A program made the position numbers and the translations under genes. A model generated the notes under the pieces. The model was given only the letters and a program-made list of their open reading frames with translations, was not told the origin of the DNA and did not search any database. A stretch of 13,305 nt of DNA, taken from contig JAIPHI010000063.1 in assembly GCA_021735285.1 (NCBI GenBank), positions 1 to 13,305 of the forward strand, in the 5' to 3' direction. Source of the stretch: Fidelibacterota bacterium (GTDB taxonomy: Bacteria; Fidelibacterota; UBA2242; JAFGTP01). Below, piece after piece: positions 6,092 to 13,245 of the stretch (the stretch's first letter is position 1; the number at the start of each line of letters is the position of its first letter).

Positions 6092-7084
6092 ATGAATTAC
6101 AAGGCTGAACAAAGTCGTTATGAAAGTATGCAATACAACCAGGTGGGAAGAAGTGGATTGAAACTCCCGGCAATTTCGCTGGGCTTGTGGCATAATTTTG
6201 GAGATGTAACTAATTTTCAAACTGCAAAAAAAATAATTTTTCGCGCTTTTGATCTCGGTATTACTCATTTTGATCTGGCGAATAATTATGGTCCTCCTCC
6301 CGGATCTGCAGAATCAAATTTTGGCAGAATTATGAAGCGTCATCTGAAAAAATATAGGGATGAACTCATCATTTCTTCCAAAGCCGGTTATCCCATGTGG
6401 AAAGGGCCCTATGGTGATGGTGGTAGCAGAAAGTATTTGATCGCAAGTTTGGATCAAAGTCTGGAACGAATGGGATTAGATTATGTGGATGTTTTTTACT
6501 CCCATCGTTTTGATCCGGAGACTCCTCTGGAGGAGACAATGGGTGCGTTGGATCAAATTGTGCGGTCCGGGAAAGCACTTTATGCGGGTATTTCAAATTA
6601 TAATGCTGAACAAACCCGGGAGGCAGCCAGGATTGCAGAAGATTTCGGGACACCTTTGATAATTCATCAGCACAGATACTCGATGTTGTCCAGAAAATTG
6701 GAAAAAGGAACTGCTCAAGCAATCCAGCAAACAGGACTGGGTACTATCGTTTTTTCACCATTAGCCCAGGGAATGCTAACTGCAAAATATTTAAATGGGA
6801 TTCCGAAAAGCTCGCGAGCTGGTAGTGCCAGTATATTTTTAAAAGAGAATGAGATCACTGATGAATATTTGAAAAAGGCACAAAAGTTAGATGAATTGGC
6901 TCAAGAAAGATCCCAGACTTTGGCTCAAATGGCTTTAGCCTGGGTGCTCAATAATCCTGTGGTTACCTCGGCATTAGTTGGGGCTAGTAGCCCTGATCAA
7001 ATAGAAGAGAACGTGGCAACTATTGAGAATTTAGAATTTGAGAAGGAAGAACTTGATCAAATAGAAGCAATTTTAAATGATTAA
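6092..7084 (+). CDS. Aldo/keto reductase, YghZ/Kv-beta type
   Basis: This NADPH-dependent carbonyl reductase is of the YghZ (L-glyceraldehyde 3-phosphate reductase) / AKR14 kind. Two adjacent ATGs exist (6089 and 6092); the second is chosen because GAGG at 6083-6086 is five bases from it and only two from the first. Numbered from the first ATG, the catalytic tetrad is intact: Asp62 and Tyr67 (FDLANNYGPPPGSAE), Lys98 (SSKAGYPMWKGPYG) and His139 (YSHRFDPETPLEE). The subgroup's GPYGDGGSRKYL and cofactor segments GISNYN (167-172), SPLAQGMLT (223-231) and SALVGASSPDQIEENV (294-309) are also present. Length is normal. It lies 84 bases after pncB and 12 bases before the nitroreductase gene. The real substrate is unknown; a role in detoxifying aldehydes or in methylglyoxal metabolism is possible from the family. 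Confidence 0.92.
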   Translation: MNYKAEQSRYESMQYNQVGRSGLKLPAISLGLWHNFGDVTNFQTAKKIIFRAFDLGITHFDLANNYGPPPGSAESNFGRIMKRHLKKYRDELIISSKAGYPMWKGPYGDGGSRKYLIASLDQSLERMGLDYVDVFYSHRFDPETPLEETMGALDQIVRSGKALYAGISNYNAEQTREAARIAEDFGTPLIIHQHRYSMLSRKLEKGTAQAIQQTGLGTIVFSPLAQGMLTAKYLNGIPKSSRAGSASIFLKENEITDEYLKKAQKLDELAQERSQTLAQMALAWVLNNPVVTSALVGASSPDQIEENVATIENLEFEKEELDQIEAILND

Positions 7085-7096
7085 ACAGAGGTTTTT

Positions 7097-7657
7097 ATGA
7101 ATTTAGATGAGGTGTTAGACAAAAGACGGGCTTTACGCAGCCTTGATAAGGTTGAGATTAGTGACGAGGATATTTACAAATTGGCCCAAGCAGCAAGTTT
7201 GGCGCCTTCATGTTTTAACAACCAGCCCTGGAACTATATTTTTGTACGTGACCAACAGTTAATTGATCAGATTGTAGAATCTATGCCACAAGGAAATCAG
7301 ATTTGGGCTCAAAATGCTTCTATGATAATTGGTGTGTTTGCTAGGAAGGATGATGATTGTACACTTGGCGATCGGGAATATTATCTATTTGATACTGGAT
7401 TGGCTACCCAAAACATTTTATTAAAAGCTACAGAAATGGGTCTTGTCGCTCACCCTATTGCTGGCTATGATAAGAAGAAATCTATGGAGATAATGAAAAT
7501 TTCGCATGATTATAATTTGATCACGCTTCTGGTAGTAGGCAAAAAAGCAAAACAGATTTATCAGAATTTGTCTGATAAACAGCAAGTTACTGAAGAAAAG
7601 CGACCATCCAGAAAAGATTTGGAAGAGTTTGTGTATTTTGATAAATATGAGGAATAA
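7097..7657 (+). CDS. Nitroreductase-family FMN oxidoreductase
   Basis: This 186-residue flavoprotein of the nitroreductase fold is expected to be a cytoplasmic homodimer using NAD(P)H and FMN. The N-terminal FMN phosphate motif is KRRALRSL (9-16), followed by LAPSCFNNQPW (35-45), the usual flavin-facing loop, and GLATQNILLKA (101-111), the central helix. The start has AGAGG five bases upstream, and only 12 bases separate it from the reductase before it, so the two are almost certainly cotranscribed. The family is broad (nitroaromatic and quinone reduction, dehalogenation, flavin destruction in BluB), so the substrate cannot be named. BluB-specific features were not seen. Its place after pncA-pncB puts another NAD(P)H user beside NAD salvage. 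No good terminator follows. Confidence 0.9.
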   Translation: MNLDEVLDKRRALRSLDKVEISDEDIYKLAQAASLAPSCFNNQPWNYIFVRDQQLIDQIVESMPQGNQIWAQNASMIIGVFARKDDDCTLGDREYYLFDTGLATQNILLKATEMGLVAHPIAGYDKKKSMEIMKISHDYNLITLLVVGKKAKQIYQNLSDKQQVTEEKRPSRKDLEEFVYFDKYEE

Positions 7658-8029
7658 TTATTATTAGTTATACATAATGATTTTCGAAAATAATGTCTGA
7701 AAAACATATTAGCTGATATAAGGGGTTGTTTTTTTAGAAGTATAATTATTAAGACTATAATATATTTACTATAAACAATTTTGCGGTGTTGGACCTTTAC
7801 GAGATAATTTTTTTAACAATCATTAGCATCCAAGTTTTAGTCTATTGACTCATTCTAATTGCTCGAAAGCAATGCATATTTATTTCCGACTTTTCTACTC
7901 GTTCACTTTACAACTCGACCATTTCATCTTTTCCAGTTTCCATTGATCTCATAGTTCATATTTGGTACCTAATTATTTTCTACGGGATCAGGAGGACTGA
8001 GTTTGCCCATTGTCATAGATAATGATTAT
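7658..8029. other. Convergent spacer without a gene
   Basis: This is 372 bases between two genes that end toward each other. It holds a 12-base perfect palindrome (ATTTTCGAAAAT, 7680-7691), the small hairpin at 7858-7873, and an isolated AGGAGG at 7990-7995 followed by a TTG and only 12 sense codons. No clear terminator with a T-run is seen for either gene, and all frames are broken by stops. Confidence 0.65.
7858..7873. repeat. Small hairpin ATTGCT-CGAA-AGCAAT
   Basis: Six-base perfect arms with a CGAA loop in the spacer between convergent genes. There is no strong T-run on either side, so it is a weak candidate for a bidirectional terminator. Confidence 0.35.
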
Positions 8030-9238
8030 TTACTTGTTTAACAAAAGTTCGATCGGTTTGTCTGAAAGAGCGACAACTTCATAGGGGTCATTATAAGTAT
8101 TATCATATTCCATAATGTAGCATTGGGAAGTTTTATGGGGCGACAAACTTCCAAGTTCTCGATGAAAACCTATGGCATAAGCACCGTTTAAAGTTGCGAT
8201 TTTTATAGCATTTTCAGCTGAAATTCCATATTCTTCGATAAGAAGGCGAATCTCTTTTCTAATATTGAGGTCATCCACCATGAATTTGCCTTCCGTTCCG
8301 AGGCAAACATTGACACCATTATTCTGTAACATTTGCACAGGTACTTTCTTTAGTTCAAAATTTTGATCACTGCGGGGACAGACACAAATATTTATTTTTG
8401 TGTCATATTTTTGCATTAACTTGACGTCTTCTTGATTAATATCGCAGGCATGGGCAAAAATATTATGTTTAGTATTGAAGCTATTTTGTAAATAATATTT
8501 AATAGGTTGCATGCCAGGCACTTTCCAGGAATAATTGAAATCATCGTGTGATAACAAAAACTGTTTGAGGAGGCCTTTGCCATTCAAAAAGAAATTTCTT
8601 TCTTCTTCTAACAGCCCAAAATGTAGCATGGTATGTAATTCATTGGCGCTTATCATTCTCAATAGTTTTGGAGATGTTGACCACAGGTTGGAAAATGCAT
8701 AATGATAGGTTAAATTTTTGGTCATCTCATGGCTATCGATGATTTTGCTGTATTTACGAAATATATCGAGTGCATTTATATTTCTGAAGCCGGAAAGTTC
8801 CATAAATACCCGGCAAAAAAAATTATCGCCAATGGCCTCCTGACCACTTATTCCGGTTTTGGATAGATTGGCAAAAGCAACTGTGCCATATTCATGCGCT
8901 TCTTTGATATTATTGACGGCCTGTTTTTTAATCTTTTTCTCAGGGGTATTCCTTATATCGGGTTTAGTCTTAAGGAAAGTCAAATAATCCTGGGGCCTGT
9001 TTTCAAGTAATGGTTCTTCAAGATGAACATGCGCATTAATAAAGCCAGGAAAGATTATTGAGTTGCCAAAGTCCTTCACCAGTGTTTGTGAATACTTTTT
9101 CCTAATTTCTGTGTGAGTTCCAACATCAACAATCTGATTTTCATCTGTGTTAATTACAATATCACCGTCTTCGATCGGTGATTCGGAAATGGGTAATAAC
9201 CAGCGTGCTCTAAAAATTTTAATATTATTTTTTGACAT
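8030..9238 (-). CDS. Divergent amidohydrolase-family protein, possibly inactive as a deaminase
   Basis: This 402-residue protein has the amidohydrolase layout and looks most like aminofutalosine deaminase-like (MqnX-type) members: an N-terminal strand cap, PGFINAHVHLEE with HxH at His70 and His72, His263 in IFAHACDI, and CVCPRSDQNF at 285-294. Two usual active-site residues differ. After strand-5 His206 the motif reads HFGLLEEE, so the catalytic Glu expected at +3 is Leu209. The strand-8 motif, normally GTD, reads GTEGK, so the metal/catalytic Asp is Glu316. The other amidohydrolase in this window keeps both. The frame is otherwise whole and there is no frameshift, so this looks like a changed function or a pseudoenzyme rather than decay. 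The ribosome site is weak. It lies 129 bases downstream of thyX on the same strand; no menaquinone genes are nearby. Confidence 0.8.
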   Translation of the reverse strand: MSKNNIKIFRARWLLPISESPIEDGDIVINTDENQIVDVGTHTEIRKKYSQTLVKDFGNSIIFPGFINAHVHLEEPLLENRPQDYLTFLKTKPDIRNTPEKKIKKQAVNNIKEAHEYGTVAFANLSKTGISGQEAIGDNFFCRVFMELSGFRNINALDIFRKYSKIIDSHEMTKNLTYHYAFSNLWSTSPKLLRMISANELHTMLHFGLLEEERNFFLNGKGLLKQFLLSHDDFNYSWKVPGMQPIKYYLQNSFNTKHNIFAHACDINQEDVKLMQKYDTKINICVCPRSDQNFELKKVPVQMLQNNGVNVCLGTEGKFMVDDLNIRKEIRLLIEEYGISAENAIKIATLNGAYAIGFHRELGSLSPHKTSQCYIMEYDNTYNDPYEVVALSDKPIELLLNK

Positions 9239-9367
9239 ATCTATTTTACTCTTTATTAATCCTTGTTTACAAAAACTGGGTTAAAATTAAAGGCTGCCTG
9301 CTGTAAATACAAAGCAATTAAAATTAATTATCCGTCAATATCCTCAAAATACAAAGATTGGAAAATT

Positions 9368-10210
9368 TTATATTAATTTTTTTATTTTGTTGAGTTTTCT
9401 TTTAAAATCCGCTTCGGCTGTTGGATTTAACGAATATTCTTCTCCAGCGAGAACTTTTGCCAGGGCTCTAGCCTCAATACCTGAAAAATTAACTGCATTT
9501 AGCATATGAGTTTCAAATGCCTCAAAAGCAAAGGGGGCAACCTTTTCCGCCATTGAGGCCATTACTTTTGCATATTGACGAATTTCCCATTGAGCATGAG
9601 GATCCATTCTGAGTTTGAGAAAATGAAATAAATTATGCAGGTCTATTTGCCAGTACCATTGAGTATAAAGGGAAAGAGGAAGATTAATACGAGCCAGTTC
9701 CCTTGCAATATTCTCATCCAGCATTTTATTATATTGATCATAAGCTTGCCTCTGTCCGGATTTAATTATATCCAGCACTTTTTGTTGTAATTCTTGAGGG
9801 ACTTCGTCACTTTCATTGCGTCCCTGTTTATTATCTTTACTCTGATAGCGAATTTGTTCTTGATCAGGCACGTAAAATTCATTTTCCATCACAGAATAGC
9901 GTCCGGATATTTCATTTAAACGAGCAGTTCTGTGCCGGACCCATTGCCGGGCTACAAAAATCGGCATTTTACAATGAAATGTCATGATCACCTGTTCAAA
10001 AGGCGAAGTATGTTCATTGCGCATGAGGTAATTTATTAGGCCTTCGTCCTGGCGTTTGCTTTTTGTGCCTTTGCCATAGCTGACGCGGGCAGCCTGCACA
10101 ATTCGACTGTCACCTCCTAAATAATCGACGAGCCTTACAAAACCTTTGTTTAGAACTTTATATTCTTTATCTAGAATATTTTCAGCAGCAGATACCCTGT
10201 CATGAGCCAT
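9368..10210 (-). CDS. thyX: FAD-dependent thymidylate synthase
   Basis: This enzyme makes dTMP from dUMP using methylene-tetrahydrofolate and NADPH with bound FAD, replacing ThyA. The 280-residue protein carries the defining RHRX7S motif at 92-102 (RHRTARLNEIS, then GRYS). Other conserved parts are NEHTSPFEQ (65-73), the ARQWVRHR lead-in, LARINLPLSLYT (172-183) and DLHNLFHFLKLRMDPHAQWEIRQYA (190-214), which holds the dUMP and FAD contacts. Active ThyX is a cytoplasmic homotetramer. Length is within the range for the family. The start at 10210 has AAGGAG five to six bases upstream. It is divergent from the class V PLP enzyme, with about 124 bases between the two starts that hold an operator-like inverted repeat. 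thyX is common in anaerobes and organisms without ThyA; the window does not show whether thyA is absent. Confidence 0.96.
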   Translation of the reverse strand: MAHDRVSAAENILDKEYKVLNKGFVRLVDYLGGDSRIVQAARVSYGKGTKSKRQDEGLINYLMRNEHTSPFEQVIMTFHCKMPIFVARQWVRHRTARLNEISGRYSVMENEFYVPDQEQIRYQSKDNKQGRNESDEVPQELQQKVLDIIKSGQRQAYDQYNKMLDENIARELARINLPLSLYTQWYWQIDLHNLFHFLKLRMDPHAQWEIRQYAKVMASMAEKVAPFAFEAFETHMLNAVNFSGIEARALAKVLAGEEYSLNPTAEADFKRKLNKIKKLI

Positions 10211-10237
10211 CTTTTCTCCTTTTTAAAAATCTGTTTT

Positions 10238-10275
10238 TTTCAATATCCAAATTGGTTATATTTTGAATATTGAAA
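10238..10275. repeat. Inverted repeat around a small palindrome between thyX and the class V gene
   Basis: TTTCAATAT (10238-10246) and ATATTGAAA (10267-10275) are exact reverse complements. CCAAATTGG, a near-perfect palindrome, sits between them at 10247-10255. The right arm overlaps the spacer of the rightward promoter, so this could be a shared operator for the two divergent genes. Confidence 0.45.
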
Positions 10276-10291
10276 GTGGTTTGAATTTAAT
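10263..10291 (+). promoter_or_regulatory. Probable promoter of the class V PLP enzyme gene
   Basis: TTGAAT (10263-10268), exact 17-base spacer, TTTAAT (10286-10291, five of six matches). Transcription would begin near 10298, leaving a leader of roughly 37 bases to the preferred TTG start. Confidence 0.45.
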
Positions 10292-10334
10292 ATTTTTTAC
10301 TCACTTCGTAAACAATTAAATGAGAGGGGTGAAA

Positions 10335-12062
10335 TTGAATATTCAAAAGCGGATAGCCAGACTTCAATGGCTGAGGAAAAGTATAATAGGAAGAAACAAA
10401 ATCATCTCTACACCTTATGGCAAGCGTCCCTTACTATATGCGGATTTCACAGCCAGTGGTAGAGCAGTAGATTTTATTGAAGAATATCTGTGCTATCTTA
10501 TGCAATTTTATGCTAATACGCATACCAAGGATGACTTTACCGGTAAAACTATGACAGAGCGCCTTCATCAGGCTGAGATGAAGATCAAAGATCTGGTTAA
10601 TGCTGGAGAACAGGGCCGCATAATATTTGCAGGAACCGGGGCAACCGGTGGAGTTGCCAGACTCCAGCAAATTCTGGGTGTGTACTGGTCTCCATCTACA
10701 AGAAATCGATTGATGGAATTTATAGATCAATGCGAAGATAAGGAGGAAGCGCACAACTTACAACGCTATATCAAAGAACATCAGCCTGTTGTTTTTGTAA
10801 GCTCTTATGAACACCATTCTAATGAAATCATGTGGCGTCATACACTTTGCGATGTGGTCGAAATTCCCCTTAATGAGGAAGGCTATCTTGATCTGGAAGT
10901 CCTGGAAAGATTACTAGTTGATAAAAAGTATAAAGATCGGGATAAGATAGGCTCTTTTTCAGCAGCTTCCAATGTGACAGGTATTAGAACCCCTGTTTAT
11001 AAAGTGGCTCGCATATTACATAAACATGGAGCTATAGCCTGTTTTGATTTTGCTGCCTGCGCACCCTATGTAGAAATTAATATGAATAAAGATGAGCAAT
11101 CCTACTTTGATGCAATATTTCTCTCCCCTCACAAATTTTTAGGAGGACCTGGCAGTTCAGGCCTCTTGATTTTTAATGAAAAAATCTATCATAAGGAACT
11201 TCCCCCCACCATTTCCGCAGGGGGCACTGTAATGTTTGTAAACTTTAAAAAGGAACTTTTTTCAGAAAATATTGAAGAGAGAGAAAAACCGGGCACACCA
11301 GGCATTCTGCAGAATATTAAGGCCTCGTTAGCTTTTGACTTGAAGGAAAAAGTTGGCGTAGAGACTATTAGTCAAATTGAGCGCTTTTATCTCAAAAGAT
11401 TTCAGCAAGCCTTTCAGGATCACGAAAAAATGATTTTCTATGGACCGCAAAATCCGGACAAGAAGATCAATATCATACCCTTTAATATTCAACACAAGGA
11501 TAGGTGGTTACATCCTAAATTTGTGACTAGATTATTGAATGATTTATTTGGAATACAGACCAGGGCGGGCTGCTTATGCGCGGGGCCTTATGGTCATCGT
11601 CTGCTGGATATAGACAATAAGTCTTCGGAAAAATTGTTGGATTTAATTCGTTTGAAAGGCTATGGTGGGCTCAAGCCTGGCTGGGTGCGCATCAATTTGC
11701 ATTATACACTTTCCCGTGAAGAGTTACAATATATAATCGAGGCTATAAAATTTATCATTGATAATGGTGACAAATTTTTGCTTCTCTATGAGTTTGATTT
11801 AAGAACGGGAGAGTGGTCATATATTTCTGAAAAGTCAGGGTCTAATGCTATTCTAAAGCAGGATATAGATGCAATTATTCAAAACCGAGCTATGTTAAAA
11901 AAAGATCCTCATATAACAGTAGAAGATCCTGACTATGAATCCATTTTACAGAAAGCAGATGAGATTAGTCAAAAATTGGAAATGCCGGGTGAATATATTT
12001 CTTTTGAAAGGGACGTTGAAGATATTATAAATTTTTACGTTTGTAACTTAAGTGATCAATAA
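10335..12062 (+). CDS. Class V aminotransferase-fold PLP enzyme, cysteine desulfurase-like
   Basis: This large cytoplasmic PLP protein is related to SufS/IscS-type cysteine desulfurases. I prefer the TTG at 10335 because GAGGGGTGA lies just before it; an ATG at 10320 has no ribosome site. Numbered from that ATG (580 residues), key positions are His166 (EHHSNEIMW), Asp243 (CFDFAACAPY), the PLP lysine Lys272 (SPHKFLGGPGSSG), Arg457 (GWVRINLHY), and Cys420 in TRAGCLCAGPYG. Cys420 aligns with the persulfide-forming Cys of SufS (RTGHHCAQP), and a second Cys418 is nearby. The Gln that normally follows the PLP Asp by three residues is Ala. The protein is about 170 residues longer than SufS, with an insert near 125-155 and an extra C-terminal part from about 485 to the end. 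A desulfurase or lyase role is inferred; no iron-sulfur assembly partners are next to it. Confidence 0.85.
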   Translation: MNIQKRIARLQWLRKSIIGRNKIISTPYGKRPLLYADFTASGRAVDFIEEYLCYLMQFYANTHTKDDFTGKTMTERLHQAEMKIKDLVNAGEQGRIIFAGTGATGGVARLQQILGVYWSPSTRNRLMEFIDQCEDKEEAHNLQRYIKEHQPVVFVSSYEHHSNEIMWRHTLCDVVEIPLNEEGYLDLEVLERLLVDKKYKDRDKIGSFSAASNVTGIRTPVYKVARILHKHGAIACFDFAACAPYVEINMNKDEQSYFDAIFLSPHKFLGGPGSSGLLIFNEKIYHKELPPTISAGGTVMFVNFKKELFSENIEEREKPGTPGILQNIKASLAFDLKEKVGVETISQIERFYLKRFQQAFQDHEKMIFYGPQNPDKKINIIPFNIQHKDRWLHPKFVTRLLNDLFGIQTRAGCLCAGPYGHRLLDIDNKSSEKLLDLIRLKGYGGLKPGWVRINLHYTLSREELQYIIEAIKFIIDNGDKFLLLYEFDLRTGEWSYISEKSGSNAILKQDIDAIIQNRAMLKKDPHITVEDPDYESILQKADEISQKLEMPGEYISFERDVEDIINFYVCNLSDQ

Positions 12063-12142
12063 AGATACATTATTTTCGTGTTGTGAGATTGAAGGCCGGG
12101 ATGTTCAGGATAGACTACAATTTTTGCAAATCGCCAGTCCTT

Positions 12143-12166
12143 GTAATTTTTGAATCAAAAAATTAC
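12143..12166. repeat. Perfect hairpin GTAATTTTT / AAAAATTAC
   Basis: Nine-base arms with a 6-base loop (GAATCA), about 80 bases after the class V gene. It lacks a G/C-rich stem, so it is a poor terminator. The outer pair AATTTTTGC / GCAAAAATT would extend it into a two-tier structure of about 78 bases. Confidence 0.5.
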
Positions 12167-12433
12167 TACATTCAATTAAAACGGTTCGCAAAAATTTCAC
12201 CGGCAAAACAATAAGATTCTAATCATATAAAATAGACAAACTTGCAAAAATTAGTGTGCTCTCTAAGATTTATTATGATTATGGTTATAGTATACATATT
12301 CAAGCTTGTAATTAGTTAATATGAAATCACTTTTGTTCTATCAGATTTTAATTTTCAATAACTCGCTGATAAATCAAAAAAACATTTCCCTTTTTCTTTT
12401 TTACTCAGCTTATTAATGGCTTCAAAAAACACA

Positions 12434-12492
12434 CAACCTCTTTGAGTCCAAGCGGTGACGAATCTATTGGCCTCATGCTACATTAGAGGTTG
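12434..12492. repeat. Inverted repeat CAACCTCT / AGAGGTTG with 43-base loop
   Basis: Eight-base perfect arms enclose a GC-richer loop in an otherwise AT-rich spacer, just downstream of the stop of the leftward membrane-protein gene. CCTC at 12471-12474 offers a competing partner for the right arm. It could be the folded 3' end of that gene's message or a remnant of a small element. Confidence 0.35.
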
Positions 12493-12519
12493 AGATTGCA
12501 AGCTGTTATAAAAATATAT

Positions 12520-13071
12520 TTAGTATATCCGCTTTGTAGCATATTTAAGCCATAGCCAAAAGATGCCAAAGGGTGCTAAAAATATGAGAATAACGAGCGC
12601 CGTGGTGACTACATCCGAGGAGGGGCCAAAAATCCAGAAAAAGCCTCCTAATAAAGGCGGAAAGGCAAGTAAATAATTGAAGTCAATTTCAAGAACTGCT
12701 GAACTAAATACTATTAAAAATAAAAGAACAGTGGATAAAACTACTGAAAACAATAAGCGCTTTGGAATAGTATCTGACTCATCGGATAAATCTTTTACAA
12801 TGCGGGGTGCATCCTGATAATGATGGTCACAATAGTAAACATCTTTCTCCTTCATATAAGGTACACCATTTTCAACTTTATATTGGTAAAGGGTGGCTTT
12901 AGGCTTTGTATCGGCTCTGCCACAAATCCGACAGGGTTTGGAATCAAAATGAGGCTTTGTAAACCACCAGCTTCCAAAAACAACTCCGATATGACAGGCA
13001 ACCAGGAAAATTAACACATCCAGATTTTTCTTTTGAAATATCATTTTTATAGCTTTTAGGAGCATATCCAT
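12520..13071 (-). CDS. Membrane protein with zinc-ribbon-like Cys/His cluster, unrecognised family
   Basis: I do not recognise this 183-residue protein. The start is set at the ATG at 13071 because AAAGG lies seven bases upstream; an upstream in-frame ATG at 13107 lacks a ribosome site. From 13071 it has a hydrophobic segment at about 18-37, then a soluble part with a probable metal site (Cys47-x2-Cys50 in PCRICGR, and Cys81-Asp-His-His in YYCDHHY). Three more hydrophobic segments follow at about 106-127, 132-149 and 153-176, ending in a basic tail (KYATKRIY). The layout suggests a single small zinc-ribbon domain between helices 1 and 2 on one side of the membrane. It is divergent from an HTH regulator and shares a control region with paired operator-like palindromes, so it is a likely target of that regulator. 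No enzymatic function can be inferred. Confidence 0.75.
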   Translation of the reverse strand: MDMLLKAIKMIFQKKNLDVLIFLVACHIGVVFGSWWFTKPHFDSKPCRICGRADTKPKATLYQYKVENGVPYMKEKDVYYCDHHYQDAPRIVKDLSDESDTIPKRLLFSVVLSTVLLFLIVFSSAVLEIDFNYLLAFPPLLGGFFWIFGPSSDVVTTALVILIFLAPFGIFWLWLKYATKRIY

Positions 13072-13157
13072 GATCACGCCTTTATTTATAGCAATGTATT
13101 TTAACAATAATGAATGAGAAAAATAAGATGATTTTTATTGAGTGCTAAGGGACCGGT

Positions 13158-13185
13158 GATATAAAAAATTTAAATTAATTGTAAA
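13158..13185 (-). promoter_or_regulatory. Possible leftward promoter for the membrane-protein gene
   Basis: On the minus strand: TTTACA (13185 down to 13180), 16-base spacer, TATATC (13163 down to 13158). The -35 lies inside the first operator-like palindrome, so the same regulator could block both directions. The -10 match is only four of six. Confidence 0.35.
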
Positions 13186-13197
13186 GTTTCCTTGACA
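13180..13197. promoter_or_regulatory. Operator-like palindrome, site 1
   Basis: TGTAAAGTTTCCTTGACA fits the dyad TGTNAAGNNNNCTTNACA. It is identical at 15 of 18 positions to site 2 at 13226-13243, 46 bases downstream. It contains the TTGACA -35 of the regulator promoter and the TTTACA -35 of a possible leftward promoter. Confidence 0.65.
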
Positions 13198-13220
13198 TTA
13201 CAATTGGACGTTTATAGATT
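13192..13220 (+). promoter_or_regulatory. Promoter of the HTH regulator gene
   Basis: A perfect TTGACA (13192-13197), 17-base spacer, and TAGATT (13215-13220, four of six). Transcription would start near 13227, only about 20 bases before the first ATG, so the message has a very short leader. Confidence 0.6.
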
Positions 13221-13225
13221 ACCAA

Positions 13226-13243
13226 TGTAAAGTTCACTTAACA
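13226..13243. promoter_or_regulatory. Operator-like palindrome, site 2
   Basis: TGTAAAGTTCACTTAACA fits the same dyad as site 1 and extends on each side to AATGT...ACATT. It covers the predicted transcription start and stops three bases before the regulator ATG, a position suited to autorepression. Confidence 0.65.
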
Positions 13244-13245
13244 TT

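Larger units (their letters stand above)
12063..12519. other. Convergent spacer without a gene, with hairpins
   Basis: This is 457 bases between convergent genes. It has one clear hairpin at 12143-12166, flanked by AATTTTTGC (12119-12127) and GCAAAAATT (12188-12196), which could form an outer stem. GCAAAAATT recurs at 12244-12252. A further inverted repeat lies at 12434-12492. No open frame with a ribosome site was found on either strand, and no standard terminator is obvious. Confidence 0.6.

Noticed and set aside
8030..9238. Calling this gene aminofutalosine deaminase (menaquinone synthesis)
   Set aside because: The overall layout fits, but two active-site residues are changed and no other futalosine-pathway gene is visible.
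10434..10754. Minus-strand open frame of 106 codons
   Set aside because: It is antisense to the conserved N-terminal part of the class V PLP enzyme and has no family features.
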